From Bacteroidota bacterium (GTDB lineage Bacteria; Bacteroidota; Bacteroidia; Chitinophagales; Chitinophagaceae): 32,263 bases of DNA. The notes below the pieces were generated by a model. That model was not told the DNA's origin. It searched no databases and saw only the letters and a program-made list of their open reading frames with translations. How positions within the stretch are numbered: the stretch's first letter is position 1; each line of letters begins with the position of its first letter. Shown one piece after another: positions 8,285-16,901 of this stretch. The position numbers and the translations under genes are program-made. Location of the stretch: the NCBI GenBank assembly GCA_024640225.1, contig JAHEFK010000014.1:23259-55521 (forward strand), given 5' to 3'.

Positions 8285-8303
8285 ATAGTTAAAAGTTGTG
8301 AAC

Positions 8304-9557
8304 ATGAAAAAGAAAGCAATAAGTAGAACTAAAAAACTATTACAGTTTATAGGGCCCGGATTAGTTACCGGAGCTAGCGATGATGACCCTTCTGGTATTG
8401 CCACCTATTCTCAAGCAGGAGCAGCCTATGGTCTTGCTACTTTATGGACCTCCATAGTAGCCTTTCCTTTAATGGCTGGCATTCAGCAAATGTGCGCTAA
8501 AATTGGTATTGTAACGAATAATGGCCTAACGGGTACATTAAAAAAATACTATCCGAAATATATTCTTTACATCATGCTATTGTTTAGCTTTCCAGCTATT
8601 ATCATGAATATTGGAGCCGATATTGCCGGCATGGGAGCAGTAGGCAATTTGCTTTTCCCAGCCATAGATGCCAATTATTTTAGTGTCTTTTTTACCTTAC
8701 TCATGCTTGGATTAATCATTTATTTGCCTTACCACAAAATGGCATCCATTTTAAAGTACTTATGTATTGTAATGCTCGTATATTTTATAGTACCCTTTTT
8801 GTATCATCAAGATTTTAAAGCTATTTTCAAAGCAACCTTCATACCCAAAATTGAATTTAATAAAGATTTTATTGGCATCTTGGTGGGCATTCTAGGTACA
8901 ACCATCTCACCCTATTTGTTTTTTTGGCAAGCATCCGTGGAAGTGGAAGAACGAAAAAATAATTTAAAGCTAGTTGTCAACAAGAAGATTGTACAAGCAA
9001 TGGAAAAAGATGTTGATTTTGGTATGGGTTTTTCAGGCTTTGTCATGTATTTTATCATTCTTACTACCGGCACCGTTTTATACAATAACGGCATGCATGA
9101 AATCAACACGGTGCAAGATGCGGCTAATGCACTTAAACCACTTGCTGGAAATTTAGCCTATCTCCTTTTTTCCATTGGTGTTATTGGCACCGGTTTGATC
9201 GCCATACCTGTTTTGTGCGGTTCTCTTTCCTATATATTCACCGAAACATTTGGTTGGAATCAAGGGCTAGATAAAAAATTCCATGAAGCAAGAGCATTCT
9301 ATATAATCATTGCCATTTCTTTATTGTTGGGTTTATCCATGAATTATATAGGCTTGTCGCCCATTAAAGCATTGCTCTACACAGCTATACTTTACGGCTT
9401 AACAGCACCCGTTTTAATTGCTATTATTTTACACATTTCTAATAATAAAAAAATCATGGGCAAGTTTGTAAATACTTTGAAACTGAATATCCTCGGATTT
9501 CTGGCTTTTATAATTATGTCTATAGCAGCTATTGCCTTAATTTATCTTCAATTCTAA
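8304..9557 (+). CDS. NRAMP/SLC11-like divalent metal transporter, atypical metal site
   Basis: 417 residues from the ATG at 8304 (an in-frame GTG six bases earlier is possible). The family is recognised from LLQFIGPGLVTGASDDDPSGIATYSQAG in the first helix (residues about 13-40) and the overall 11-helix pattern. Canonical NRAMP proteins have DPGN in helix 1 and A-x-x-M-P-H in helix 6, where Asp, Asn and Met bind Mn2+/Fe2+. Here helix 1 has DPSG (28-31) and helix 6 has GTTISPY (198-204), so the Asn and Met positions become Gly and Ser. This resembles, from memory, the NRAMP-related Mg2+ transporter (NRMT) branch, so the substrate may be Mg2+ rather than Mn2+. That is inference. The gene stands alone between two terminators, with a possible operator upstream. 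Confidence 0.85.
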   Translation: MKKKAISRTKKLLQFIGPGLVTGASDDDPSGIATYSQAGAAYGLATLWTSIVAFPLMAGIQQMCAKIGIVTNNGLTGTLKKYYPKYILYIMLLFSFPAIIMNIGADIAGMGAVGNLLFPAIDANYFSVFFTLLMLGLIIYLPYHKMASILKYLCIVMLVYFIVPFLYHQDFKAIFKATFIPKIEFNKDFIGILVGILGTTISPYLFFWQASVEVEERKNNLKLVVNKKIVQAMEKDVDFGMGFSGFVMYFIILTTGTVLYNNGMHEINTVQDAANALKPLAGNLAYLLFSIGVIGTGLIAIPVLCGSLSYIFTETFGWNQGLDKKFHEARAFYIIIAISLLLGLSMNYIGLSPIKALLYTAILYGLTAPVLIAIILHISNNKKIMGKFVNTLKLNILGFLAFIIMSIAAIALIYLQF

Positions 9558-9558
9558 A

Positions 9559-9592
9559 AAAAAATCCCGACTGTAAGCAGTCGGGATTTTTT
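9559..9592. terminator. Bidirectional terminator between the NRAMP-like and DksA-like genes
   Basis: Stem TCCCGACTG / CAGTCGGGA around TAAG, with flanking A6 and T6 runs. It serves both convergent genes. Confidence 0.93.
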
Positions 9593-9607
9593 AAAAGAAA
9601 ATTTATA

Positions 9608-10915
9608 TTATTTTTTCATGCTATTTTTAGCTTCAATGCTAAGTGTAGCATGAGGTACTGCTCTCAATCTTGCCTTGTCAATTAATAAACCCGTAACACG
9701 ACAAATACCGTAGGTTTTATTTTCAATGCGAATAAGTGCTTTTTCTAAATTAGAAATAAATTGAATTTGACGACTAGCCATTTGTGATAAATTTTCGCGC
9801 TCCATAGCATTGCTTCCATCATCTACCGACATTCTATTTTCAGTATCTTCTGTACCACTCTCATCTTTACGCGTAATAAGGCCATTCAAGAAAGTTAATT
9901 CTTTTCTAGACAATTCAAGACGATTCAAAATCAATTCTTTAAATTCTGCTAATTCTTCATCGCTATATTTAAAGGTTTGCTTTGGCTCTTCTGCTGGCAT
10001 ATCTAAAATAGATCGAGTGAATTCTTCTTTGATCGTTTTTGACACCTTTTCTACTTCTGCTTTTGTTTCCTTTTGTTTTCTATGCGCTACAATAATACTT
10101 GGCTTATCTTCCATTTTCAAGCGAACCGTTGGTGTTGGAGCTGGCTTTGGCAATGGAGCTGATGAAGATTTTTTAATAGGCAATTTAGCTTTTTCAGCTG
10201 CGCTAAGTACTTTTACAGGAGGAGCAACGGGTTTCACCGGCTTTTTAGATTCTTTAGCCTTTGGTACCTCTTTTACTTTTACTTCCGGTTTAGCAACTGG
10301 TTTTACTACTTTAGGTGCTACTTTAGGGGCAACCTTTACTGGAGCCTTCACCACTTTCTTAGGTGCTGCTTTTTTAGCTACCTTCACTGGTGCTTTAGCA
10401 ACTTTTTTAGGAGCAACTTTTTTAGGAGCAACTTTTTTAGGAGCAACTTTTTTAACAGGAGCTTTCACGACTTTTTTAGGAGCCGCTTTTTTTACCACCT
10501 TTTTTACAGGAGCTTTCACAACTTTTTTAGGGGCTACTTTTTTAACCACCTTTACAGGTGCTTTAACTACTTTTTTAGGAGCTGCCTTTTTAACTACCTT
10601 TTTAACGGGTGCTTTGACTACTTTTTTAGGAGCCGCCTTTTTAACTATTTTTGCAGGTGCTTTTTTAGCTGCTTTAGGTGCAACTTTAGCATTTGATTTT
10701 TTACTCACAGGTTTGCTATTTTTTTTAACGACCACCTTTTTAGATGGACTTGCTTTTTTCTTATTTGCTACAACTGATGATGAAGATTTAGTAGCCTTTT
10801 TAACTACTACTTTTTTCGCAACTACTTTTTTCGCAGGTGCCTTACTTGCCTTAGCATTTACAGATTTCTTTTTAACAGCAACTTTGTTTGCAGTTTTTTT
10901 AATTTGTTTAGCCAT
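9608..10915 (-). CDS. DksA/TraR-family protein with long histone-H1-like basic tail
   Basis: 435 residues in three parts. Residues 1-230 are almost entirely Lys, Ala, Val and Pro, with five near-copies of a 14-17 residue unit of the form KKAAPKKVVKAPVK (about 92-197). Residues 231-314 are a mixed linker. Residues 315-435 are a DksA/TraR domain with a coiled coil (DEELAEFKELILNRLELSRK) and a C-terminal globule (YGICRVTGLLIDKARLRAVPHATLSIEAK). DksA binds RNA polymerase in the secondary channel. Here only one of four zinc-finger cysteines remains (C405). The E. coli tip motif DPVDRA appears as DDGSNA (365-370), so the second Asp is Ser. The basic tail suggests DNA or RNA binding, as in H1-like or AlgP-like proteins. 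The ATG is 7 nt after the ileS stop; ileS-dksA(-lspA) is an order I recall in this phylum, but lspA is absent here. Confidence 0.85.
   Translation of the reverse strand: MAKQIKKTANKVAVKKKSVNAKASKAPAKKVVAKKVVVKKATKSSSSVVANKKKASPSKKVVVKKNSKPVSKKSNAKVAPKAAKKAPAKIVKKAAPKKVVKAPVKKVVKKAAPKKVVKAPVKVVKKVAPKKVVKAPVKKVVKKAAPKKVVKAPVKKVAPKKVAPKKVAPKKVAKAPVKVAKKAAPKKVVKAPVKVAPKVAPKVVKPVAKPEVKVKEVPKAKESKKPVKPVAPPVKVLSAAEKAKLPIKKSSSAPLPKPAPTPTVRLKMEDKPSIIVAHRKQKETKAEVEKVSKTIKEEFTRSILDMPAEEPKQTFKYSDEELAEFKELILNRLELSRKELTFLNGLITRKDESGTEDTENRMSVDDGSNAMERENLSQMASRQIQFISNLEKALIRIENKTYGICRVTGLLIDKARLRAVPHATLSIEAKNSMKK
10325..10642 (-). repeat. In-frame Lys/Pro/Ala repeat region of the DksA-like gene
   Basis: Encodes residues about 92-197. 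There are five imperfect units coding KK(A/V)APKKVVKAPVK, spaced about 14-17 codons apart, one of them interrupted by a shorter 15-bp tandem. Because all units are multiples of three bases, unit gain or loss would alter tail length without frameshift. Confidence 0.85.
10398..10455 (-). repeat. 15-bp tandem repeat (codes KVAPK)
   Basis: The plus-strand unit GCAACTTTTTTAGGA starts at 10398, 10413 and 10428 with a fourth partial copy at 10443. It is a near-perfect direct tandem inside the basic tail and a probable site of replication slippage. Confidence 0.9.
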
Positions 10916-10922
10916 TGATTGG

Positions 10923-13900
10923 TTAATTTTTAGAAATTAATACAGTATACGTAATTTCATTCACCTCTATAGCAATTCCTTCTTGTAAGTCAGTTACAGT
11001 CTCAATATCATCAGATAGAATTTCGGCGCAAATATAATCATTAAATTGGTTTATTGCAGCATTTATTTTTTCATCTGTCTTTATCTTAACGTTAATTCGA
11101 TCCGTTAATTCAAAGTTACTATCCTTTCTAATTTTTTGAATTCGGTTCACTAATTCGCGAGCAATTCCTTCTCTTTCTAGATCTGGAGTAATCGTTAGAT
11201 CTAAAGCAGCCGTTAAAGTACCCTTGCTTGCCACAGACCAACCTGGAATATCATCAATAATCAATTCTACATCATTTAAAGATATATCAATCAATTGATT
11301 ATCTAATGTTATTTGAATTGATGCATTACGTTCTAGCTCTAAAATTTGCTCTTGCGTGAAGTTGGTAATTAATGCCGCAACCGCTTTCATTTGTGAGCCC
11401 AATTTTGCACCTAATGATTTAAAGTTTGGCTTTAATTTCTTTTTAATAAAACCATCATTATCAATTAAATACTCTATTTCTTTTATATTCACCTCATTGA
11501 TAATAATAGGGGCTACTAACTCTAATTGTTGTTGCATAGTTGCATTTAGAATTGGTATCAAAATTTTCTGTAAGGGTTGTCGAACTTTTATAGCAATCTT
11601 CTTTCTTATAGATAAAACTAGGGAAGAAATTTCTTGTGCCATTAGCATTCGTTCCTCCAAAGCAGTATCAATAATTTGTACTTTAGCGGCAGGATAGTTG
11701 GCCAAATGCACCGAAGCATGCCCCAATTTATTGGTCACATTATTTAAATTATGATACATCCAATCTGCAAAAAATGGCGAAATCGGAGCTATAAGCAAAC
11801 TCAAGGTCTCTAAACATTCGTATAAAGTTTGATACGCCGCTATCTTATCTTGCTCATATTCTCCTTTCCAAAAGCGTCTTCTACACAAACGAACATACCA
11901 ATTACTCAATTGCTCGTCTAGGAAGGTTTCAATAGCTCTACCCGCTTGCGTAGGCTCATAGTTATCTAAACTTTCCGTTACTTGTTTAATGAGTGATTGT
12001 AAAGCAGAAATAATCCATCTATCCAATTCTGGACGCTCTGCTACAGGAATATATGCTTCTTGGAAGCTAAACCCATCTACATTAGCGTATAAAGCAAAGA
12101 ATTGATAGGTATTGTATAAGGTTCCAAAGAACTTTCGTTGCACTTCATGAATGCCTTCTTCATCAAATTTTAAACTATCCCAAGGTGCTGCATTCGTAAT
12201 TAAATACCAACGAGTGGCATCGGCACTGTATTTTTCAATTGTTTTGAATGGATCAACTACATTGCCTAGGCGTTTGCTCATTTTATTACCCGACTTATCG
12301 AGCACTAAACCATTAGAAACGACTGTTTTGTAGGCAACCGTATCAAAAAGCATCACAGAAAGCGCATGGAGGGTATAAAACCAACCACGTGTTTGATCTA
12401 CCCCTTCGGCAATAAAATCTGCCGGGAAGGCACTATGTTGTTCTATTTTATCTTTATTTTCAAAAGGATAATGCCATTGTGCATAAGGCATAGCACCCGA
12501 ATCAAACCAAACATCAATTAAATCTGGCTCTCTTCGCATTGCTTTTCCGCTAGGGGAAACTAAAACCCATTCATCCACAAAAGGTTTATGTAAATCAATA
12601 GCTTCTTGTGTAACAACTTGCTGTAAACCTAATTGAGCATTTGCCTTTTCAATTTCTGATTGTAACTCTTCAATACTTCCAATGCAAATACGTTCGTCGC
12701 CCTCTTCAGTTGCCCAAATTGGCAATGGAGTACCCCAATATCTACTGCGCGATAAGTTCCAATCCACCATATTCTCCAACCAATTACCAAATCTTCCTTC
12801 ACCCGTAGCCTTAGGTTTCCAATTGATTGTTTTATTTAATTCAATCATTCGGTCTTTAACAGCGGTCGTTCTTATAAACCATGCATCTAATGGATAATAT
12901 ATGATAGGCTTATCCGTGCGCCAACAATGCGGATAGGTATGCTCATACTTTTCAACTTTAAATGCTTTTCCATCTAATTTTAATTGCACGGCAATATCTA
13001 CATCAATATCCTTGTAGTCTGCATCATCTTTATAGTTTTTCACAAATCGAGCACTCCATGGGCCAAGGCCATCAATGAATTTACCCTCTCTGTCTACCAT
13101 CACTAATATTCCGATATTATTTTTGGCGCCCACTTTATAGTCATCGGCTCCAAAAGCAGGTGCAGTATGCACAATTCCTGTTCCATCTTCTGTAGTAACA
13201 AAATCACCAACTATAACTCTGAAGGGATCGCCACCAGCTACTTCTTTTGCATTGGCTTCAAAGGGCATTAATTGATGATAACGAATACCTTCCAATTCTT
13301 TACCTTTATAGCTTGCAATTATTTCCCATGGCTGTGCTTTTTCATTTTCATTTACAATAGCAAAATCTACTCCTTTAAATTCATCTTTAAAGAATTTGCT
13401 GAGTAAAGCAGTTGCTAATACTACATGAATTGGAGCCTTGGTATAGGGATTTATGGATTTAACCAAACTATATTCAATAGCACCGCCCACGGTCAATCCA
13501 CAATTAGACGGCAATGTCCACGGTGTAGTAGTCCAAGCTAAGAAATGAATCTTTTCTTGATTGCTTTTAGCAAATAAGTTTGCAGAAGCTGCGTCTTGAA
13601 TAGCTTCAAACATAGCTACCACTGTAGTATCTTTTACATCTTTATAGGTTCCTGGTTGATTTAGTTCATGTGAACTTAAACCGGTGCCAGCAGCAGGCGA
13701 ATAAGGCTGAATGCTTACACTTTTGTATAAATAATCTTTTTTATAAAGCTCTTTAAGCGCCCACCAAAGCGTTTCAATATAATTATTGTCGAAGGTGATA
13801 TAAGGATCTGATAAATCTACCCAATAGCCCATCTGCTCGGTAATGCCATCCCATTTGTCTTTGTAGCGCATCACCACTTCACGGCATTTTTTATTATAAT

Positions 13901-14249
13901 CTGCTACACTGATGGTTTTACCAATATCCTCTTTCGTAATGCCTAATTCCTTTTCTACGCCCAACTCTACCGGTAAGCCATGTGTATCCCAGCCAGCTTT
14001 ACGATTCACCTCAAAACCCTGCATGGTTTTATATCTACAAATTAAATCTTTCAGCGTTCTAGAAATAACGTGGTGTATGCCCGGCAAACCATTAGCACTT
14101 GGTGGGCCTTCAAAAAACACAAAAGGCACAGAGCCACTTCTTTGCGTTATGCTTTTTTTAAAGGTGTCTGAGGATTTCCAATATGCTAAAAATTCCTGCT
14201 CTATAGCAGGCATTTGTAATTGTTTGTATTCTGTGTACTTTTGTGACAT
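10923..14249 (-). CDS. ileS: Isoleucyl-tRNA synthetase, type-2-like with GIHH signature
   Basis: Charges tRNA-Ile with isoleucine and edits misactivated valine. It has 1108 residues, the length of the long (eukaryote-like, type 2) form. Visible parts are the Rossmann entry FFEGPPSANGLPGIHH (47-60) and GWDTHGLPVE, the editing-domain segment LAWTTTPWTLPSNCGL, DGTGIVHTAPAFGADDY, the WFDSGAMPYAQWHYPF region, KMSKR at 656-660, the anticodon domain (LSNWYVRLCRRRFWKG) and a long C-terminal extension. The class-I HxGH signature is replaced by GIHH at 57-60, that is, the first and third residues are exchanged; the codons GGC ATA CAC CAC are clear. It is the first gene of an operon with the DksA-like gene. 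Type-2 IleRS usually gives natural mupirocin resistance. Confidence 0.97.
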   Translation of the reverse strand: MSQKYTEYKQLQMPAIEQEFLAYWKSSDTFKKSITQRSGSVPFVFFEGPPSANGLPGIHHVISRTLKDLICRYKTMQGFEVNRKAGWDTHGLPVELGVEKELGITKEDIGKTISVADYNKKCREVVMRYKDKWDGITEQMGYWVDLSDPYITFDNNYIETLWWALKELYKKDYLYKSVSIQPYSPAAGTGLSSHELNQPGTYKDVKDTTVVAMFEAIQDAASANLFAKSNQEKIHFLAWTTTPWTLPSNCGLTVGGAIEYSLVKSINPYTKAPIHVVLATALLSKFFKDEFKGVDFAIVNENEKAQPWEIIASYKGKELEGIRYHQLMPFEANAKEVAGGDPFRVIVGDFVTTEDGTGIVHTAPAFGADDYKVGAKNNIGILVMVDREGKFIDGLGPWSARFVKNYKDDADYKDIDVDIAVQLKLDGKAFKVEKYEHTYPHCWRTDKPIIYYPLDAWFIRTTAVKDRMIELNKTINWKPKATGEGRFGNWLENMVDWNLSRSRYWGTPLPIWATEEGDERICIGSIEELQSEIEKANAQLGLQQVVTQEAIDLHKPFVDEWVLVSPSGKAMRREPDLIDVWFDSGAMPYAQWHYPFENKDKIEQHSAFPADFIAEGVDQTRGWFYTLHALSVMLFDTVAYKTVVSNGLVLDKSGNKMSKRLGNVVDPFKTIEKYSADATRWYLITNAAPWDSLKFDEEGIHEVQRKFFGTLYNTYQFFALYANVDGFSFQEAYIPVAERPELDRWIISALQSLIKQVTESLDNYEPTQAGRAIETFLDEQLSNWYVRLCRRRFWKGEYEQDKIAAYQTLYECLETLSLLIAPISPFFADWMYHNLNNVTNKLGHASVHLANYPAAKVQIIDTALEERMLMAQEISSLVLSIRKKIAIKVRQPLQKILIPILNATMQQQLELVAPIIINEVNIKEIEYLIDNDGFIKKKLKPNFKSLGAKLGSQMKAVAALITNFTQEQILELERNASIQITLDNQLIDISLNDVELIIDDIPGWSVASKGTLTAALDLTITPDLEREGIARELVNRIQKIRKDSNFELTDRINVKIKTDEKINAAINQFNDYICAEILSDDIETVTDLQEGIAIEVNEITYTVLISKN

Positions 14250-14275
14250 AGCTTTTACTATAGGAATTAAGTGTA

Positions 14276-14283
14276 CAAAGTTA
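14276..14283 (-). promoter_or_regulatory. -7 element TAACTTTG before ileS
   Basis: TAACTTTG on the minus strand matches TANNTTTG and lies 26 nt from the ileS ATG. I saw no T-box-like leader: only about 20 nt of leader is predicted. Confidence 0.5.
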
Positions 14284-14328
14284 CAAAATAATGATGGTAT
14301 TTAAAATTGAAAACAAGCAAACAGCATA

Positions 14329-15453
14329 ATGAAAAATCGCTCATTTAGATATACATTAAGTTTTCTATTTATTATTGGAATAGGTAGCTTTATTATTGGT
14401 GCTTGTAAAAAAACGACTTCTGATAATTCCTATAGCATTAATGAACCGATAAGAGCAGTGGACTTGTCTTTTACCCCATTAATGGAATCTTATGGTGTTT
14501 CGTTTTCAGACAATAACAAAACCATGCCCTTGCTTCAAATATGCAAAAACCATGGCATTAATACCGTTCGAATTCGCTTATGGCATACACCCATAAGTAA
14601 TAGCAGCAGCTTAAATGAAGTGCTTAGTTTTGCAAAGCAATGCAAAACTGCGGGATTTAAATTTTATTTAGATCTACATTATAGCGACACTTGGGCTGAT
14701 CCTGGGAAACAAACATTACCCAATGCATGGAAAGCATGTACACGATTAAGCTTAGTGGATAGTGTTAGCCAGTATACAGAAAATGTTTTGCTCCAATTTA
14801 AAAATCAAAATTGCTTACCCGAATACATTCAAATTGGCAATGAAGTAAACCAAGGTATGCTATGGGACTTTGGTAAACTAGTGAACTTTAATGATACTAA
14901 CTGGAATTATTTTAAAGCGCTACAATTAGCGGCTATTAATAAAATAAAAACAATAAGCCCTTCTGCTCAAATAATTTTACATTATGCAGGCTTGCAGGGT
15001 GCTTATGATTTTTTTAGTAAGGCGCAACAAATGCAAATACCATTCGACCTTGTGGGCATTTCATATTACCCTTGGTGGCATGGCAATATGACTTCCTTAA
15101 AAAGTACTTTTGTACAACTGAATCAGCTTTCCAAACCAATAATCATTGCCGAAACCGCTTACCCGTTTACATTAAATTGGAACGATTGGACTAATAATAT
15201 TGTTGGAACTAGTAACCAATTACTTCCTACATTTCCGGCATCGCCCTTAGGACAAAGCAATTTTATTGATAGCCTTTGGAAAATCATTACCCCATCTAAT
15301 CCAAACCAAGCATTTGGCATTTGTTATTGGGCTCCAGAGTACGTTGCGTATAAAGGCGCTCAAGATACCAGCGCAAGTCCTTGGGAGAATTTATGTCTTT
15401 TCGACTTCCAAAATAATGCCTGTATTGGCATTAAAGCCTTAGGGGGCAAATAA
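14329..15453 (+). CDS. GH53 arabinogalactan endo-beta-1,4-galactanase, lipoprotein
   Basis: Predicted to hydrolyse beta-1,4-galactan side chains of pectin (type I arabinogalactan). It has 374 residues. The signal sequence ends in the lipobox IIGAC, giving Cys26 as the lipidated residue, so it should be envelope-anchored. GH53 features are clear: GINTVRIRLWHTP (76-88), LDLHYSDTWADPGKQTLPNAW (114-134), the acid/base Glu172 in IQIGNEVNQGMLW and the nucleophile Glu275 in IIIAETAYPF. A catalytic (beta/alpha)8 barrel fills the protein with no binding module. It is a single gene between ileS and glmM. No SusC/SusD pair, sigma/anti-sigma gene or other glycoside hydrolase is nearby, so it is not in a recognisable polysaccharide utilisation locus here. 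Confidence 0.93.
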   Translation: MKNRSFRYTLSFLFIIGIGSFIIGACKKTTSDNSYSINEPIRAVDLSFTPLMESYGVSFSDNNKTMPLLQICKNHGINTVRIRLWHTPISNSSSLNEVLSFAKQCKTAGFKFYLDLHYSDTWADPGKQTLPNAWKACTRLSLVDSVSQYTENVLLQFKNQNCLPEYIQIGNEVNQGMLWDFGKLVNFNDTNWNYFKALQLAAINKIKTISPSAQIILHYAGLQGAYDFFSKAQQMQIPFDLVGISYYPWWHGNMTSLKSTFVQLNQLSKPIIIAETAYPFTLNWNDWTNNIVGTSNQLLPTFPASPLGQSNFIDSLWKIITPSNPNQAFGICYWAPEYVAYKGAQDTSASPWENLCLFDFQNNACIGIKALGGK

Positions 15454-15488
15454 ATTAGACCTTTATATAATGTTTAGAAATAAACTAT

Positions 15489-15496
15489 TAATTTTG
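15489..15496 (+). promoter_or_regulatory. -7 element TAATTTTG before glmM
   Basis: TAATTTTG matches TANNTTTG and ends 20 nt before the glmM ATG; the -33 element is not clear. It implies glmM is transcribed separately from the GH53 gene 63 bp upstream. Confidence 0.4.
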
Positions 15497-15516
15497 ACTT
15501 TACTTACACACAACCT

Positions 15517-16899
15517 ATGACACTTATAAAATCAATTTCAGGCATTAGAGGAACCATTGGAGGAAAAGCAGGACAAAGTTTATCACCGATTGATATTGTA
15601 AAATATACCAGTTCCTACGTGGCGTGGGTAAAAAACAAGCAACCCAACGCTGCAAAAATTATTGTAGGAAGAGACGCGCGCATATCAGGAGCAATGGTTA
15701 GAAACATTGTAGTATCTACCATTCAAAGTTTAGGATTAGATGTAATCGATTTAGGCTTAAGCACTACACCTACTGTAGAAATGGCGGTTCAATTTGCAGC
15801 AGCCGATGGCGGTATTATCCTTACCGCAAGCCATAATCCGAGAGAATGGAATGCTTTGAAATTATTAAATCATAAAGGAGAATTTATTAGTGCTGAAGAT
15901 GGACAATGGATTTTAAATCATGCTGAAAATGAACACGTTTCTTTCTCCTCTATAGACCATATTGGCTCTGTAATAAGTGATAATAACTTTATGCAAGAGC
16001 ATATTGATGCTATTTTAAATCATCCACTAGTTGATAAAGAAGCAATTAAAAAACGTAATTTCAAAATTGTAATAGACCCTATAAATTCTACTGGGGCCAC
16101 CTTTGTACCAGCCTTATTGAAAGCATTAGGTGTTACGCAAATTGAATTAATAAACGAAACGGTGAATGGCGAATTTGCGCATAACCCAGAACCCTTACCA
16201 GAGCATTTATTTGAATTATGTAGCACGGTAGAAAAACACAAAGCTGATTTAGGCATTGCTGTTGATCCGGATGTAGATAGATTGTGTTTTGTAAACAACG
16301 ATGGTAGTTTGTTTGGCGAAGAATATACGTTAGTTGCCGTAGCAGATTATATCTTAAGCCACAAAAAGGGAAATACAGTTTCTAATTTATCATCTACAAG
16401 AGCTTTAAGGGATATTACCGAAAAGCATGGTGGCGCATATTTTGCTAGTGCTGTTGGCGAAGTTAATGTGGTTAATAAAATGAAAGCCGTGGATGCGGTA
16501 ATTGGCGGAGAAGGGAATGGTGGTATTATCGATCCGGAATTGCACTATGGTAGAGATGCTTTAATTGGAATCGCTTTGTTTTTAAGTCACTTAGCTAAAT
16601 TTGGAAAATCTATTAAAGAACTTCGAAACACTTATCCAAATTATATCATTTCAAAAAACAAAATTGAATTAAGTGCGGATGTTAATTTAAAAGATGTTTT
16701 AGAAAAGATTAAAGAAAAATACAAAAACCAACCAATAAATACGGAAGATGGTGTGAAGATAGAATTTGACAAGGATTGGGTGCATTTAAGAGGCTCTAAT
16801 ACCGAACCCATCATTCGAATTTATGCAGAAAGCAGTTCTGAAACAATGGCTGATAATATTGCGAAACGGATCATGCAAGACATTAGAGATATTATGTAA
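15517..16899 (+). CDS. glmM: Phosphoglucosamine mutase (phosphohexomutase family)
   Basis: Interconverts glucosamine-6-phosphate and glucosamine-1-phosphate on the route to UDP-GlcNAc for peptidoglycan and LPS. It has 460 residues of the alpha-D-phosphohexomutase fold. The phosphoserine loop is TASHNPREWNALK with Ser105, the metal loop is DPDVDRL, the sugar-binding loop is GGEGNGGIIDPELHYGRDA, and the phosphate-binding loop is RGSNTEPIIRIYAES near the C-terminus. In this phylum the same subfamily may also handle mannose or glucose phosphates, so the precise sugar is inferred. The gene is monocistronic and ends at a bidirectional terminator facing recA. Confidence 0.9.
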   Translation: MTLIKSISGIRGTIGGKAGQSLSPIDIVKYTSSYVAWVKNKQPNAAKIIVGRDARISGAMVRNIVVSTIQSLGLDVIDLGLSTTPTVEMAVQFAAADGGIILTASHNPREWNALKLLNHKGEFISAEDGQWILNHAENEHVSFSSIDHIGSVISDNNFMQEHIDAILNHPLVDKEAIKKRNFKIVIDPINSTGATFVPALLKALGVTQIELINETVNGEFAHNPEPLPEHLFELCSTVEKHKADLGIAVDPDVDRLCFVNNDGSLFGEEYTLVAVADYILSHKKGNTVSNLSSTRALRDITEKHGGAYFASAVGEVNVVNKMKAVDAVIGGEGNGGIIDPELHYGRDALIGIALFLSHLAKFGKSIKELRNTYPNYIISKNKIELSADVNLKDVLEKIKEKYKNQPINTEDGVKIEFDKDWVHLRGSNTEPIIRIYAESSSETMADNIAKRIMQDIRDIM

Positions 16900-16901
16900 A
16901 T

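Noticed and set aside
10325-10642. Regular repeats that might suggest a CRISPR array
   Set aside because: The units are contiguous and in frame within a protein, with no unique spacers and no cas genes nearby.
9810-10940. A 376-codon open frame on the plus strand opposite the DksA-like gene
   Set aside because: Its product is a Phe/Thr/Gly/Leu repeat that mirrors the Lys/Ala/Pro codons of the minus-strand gene. It stays open only because of that base bias. The minus frame has a recognisable domain and operon context.
14250-14328. Possible T-box or other riboswitch leader for ileS
   Set aside because: The gap is only 79 nt and the likely transcript leader about 20 nt, too short for a T-box; no conserved T-box sequence was seen.
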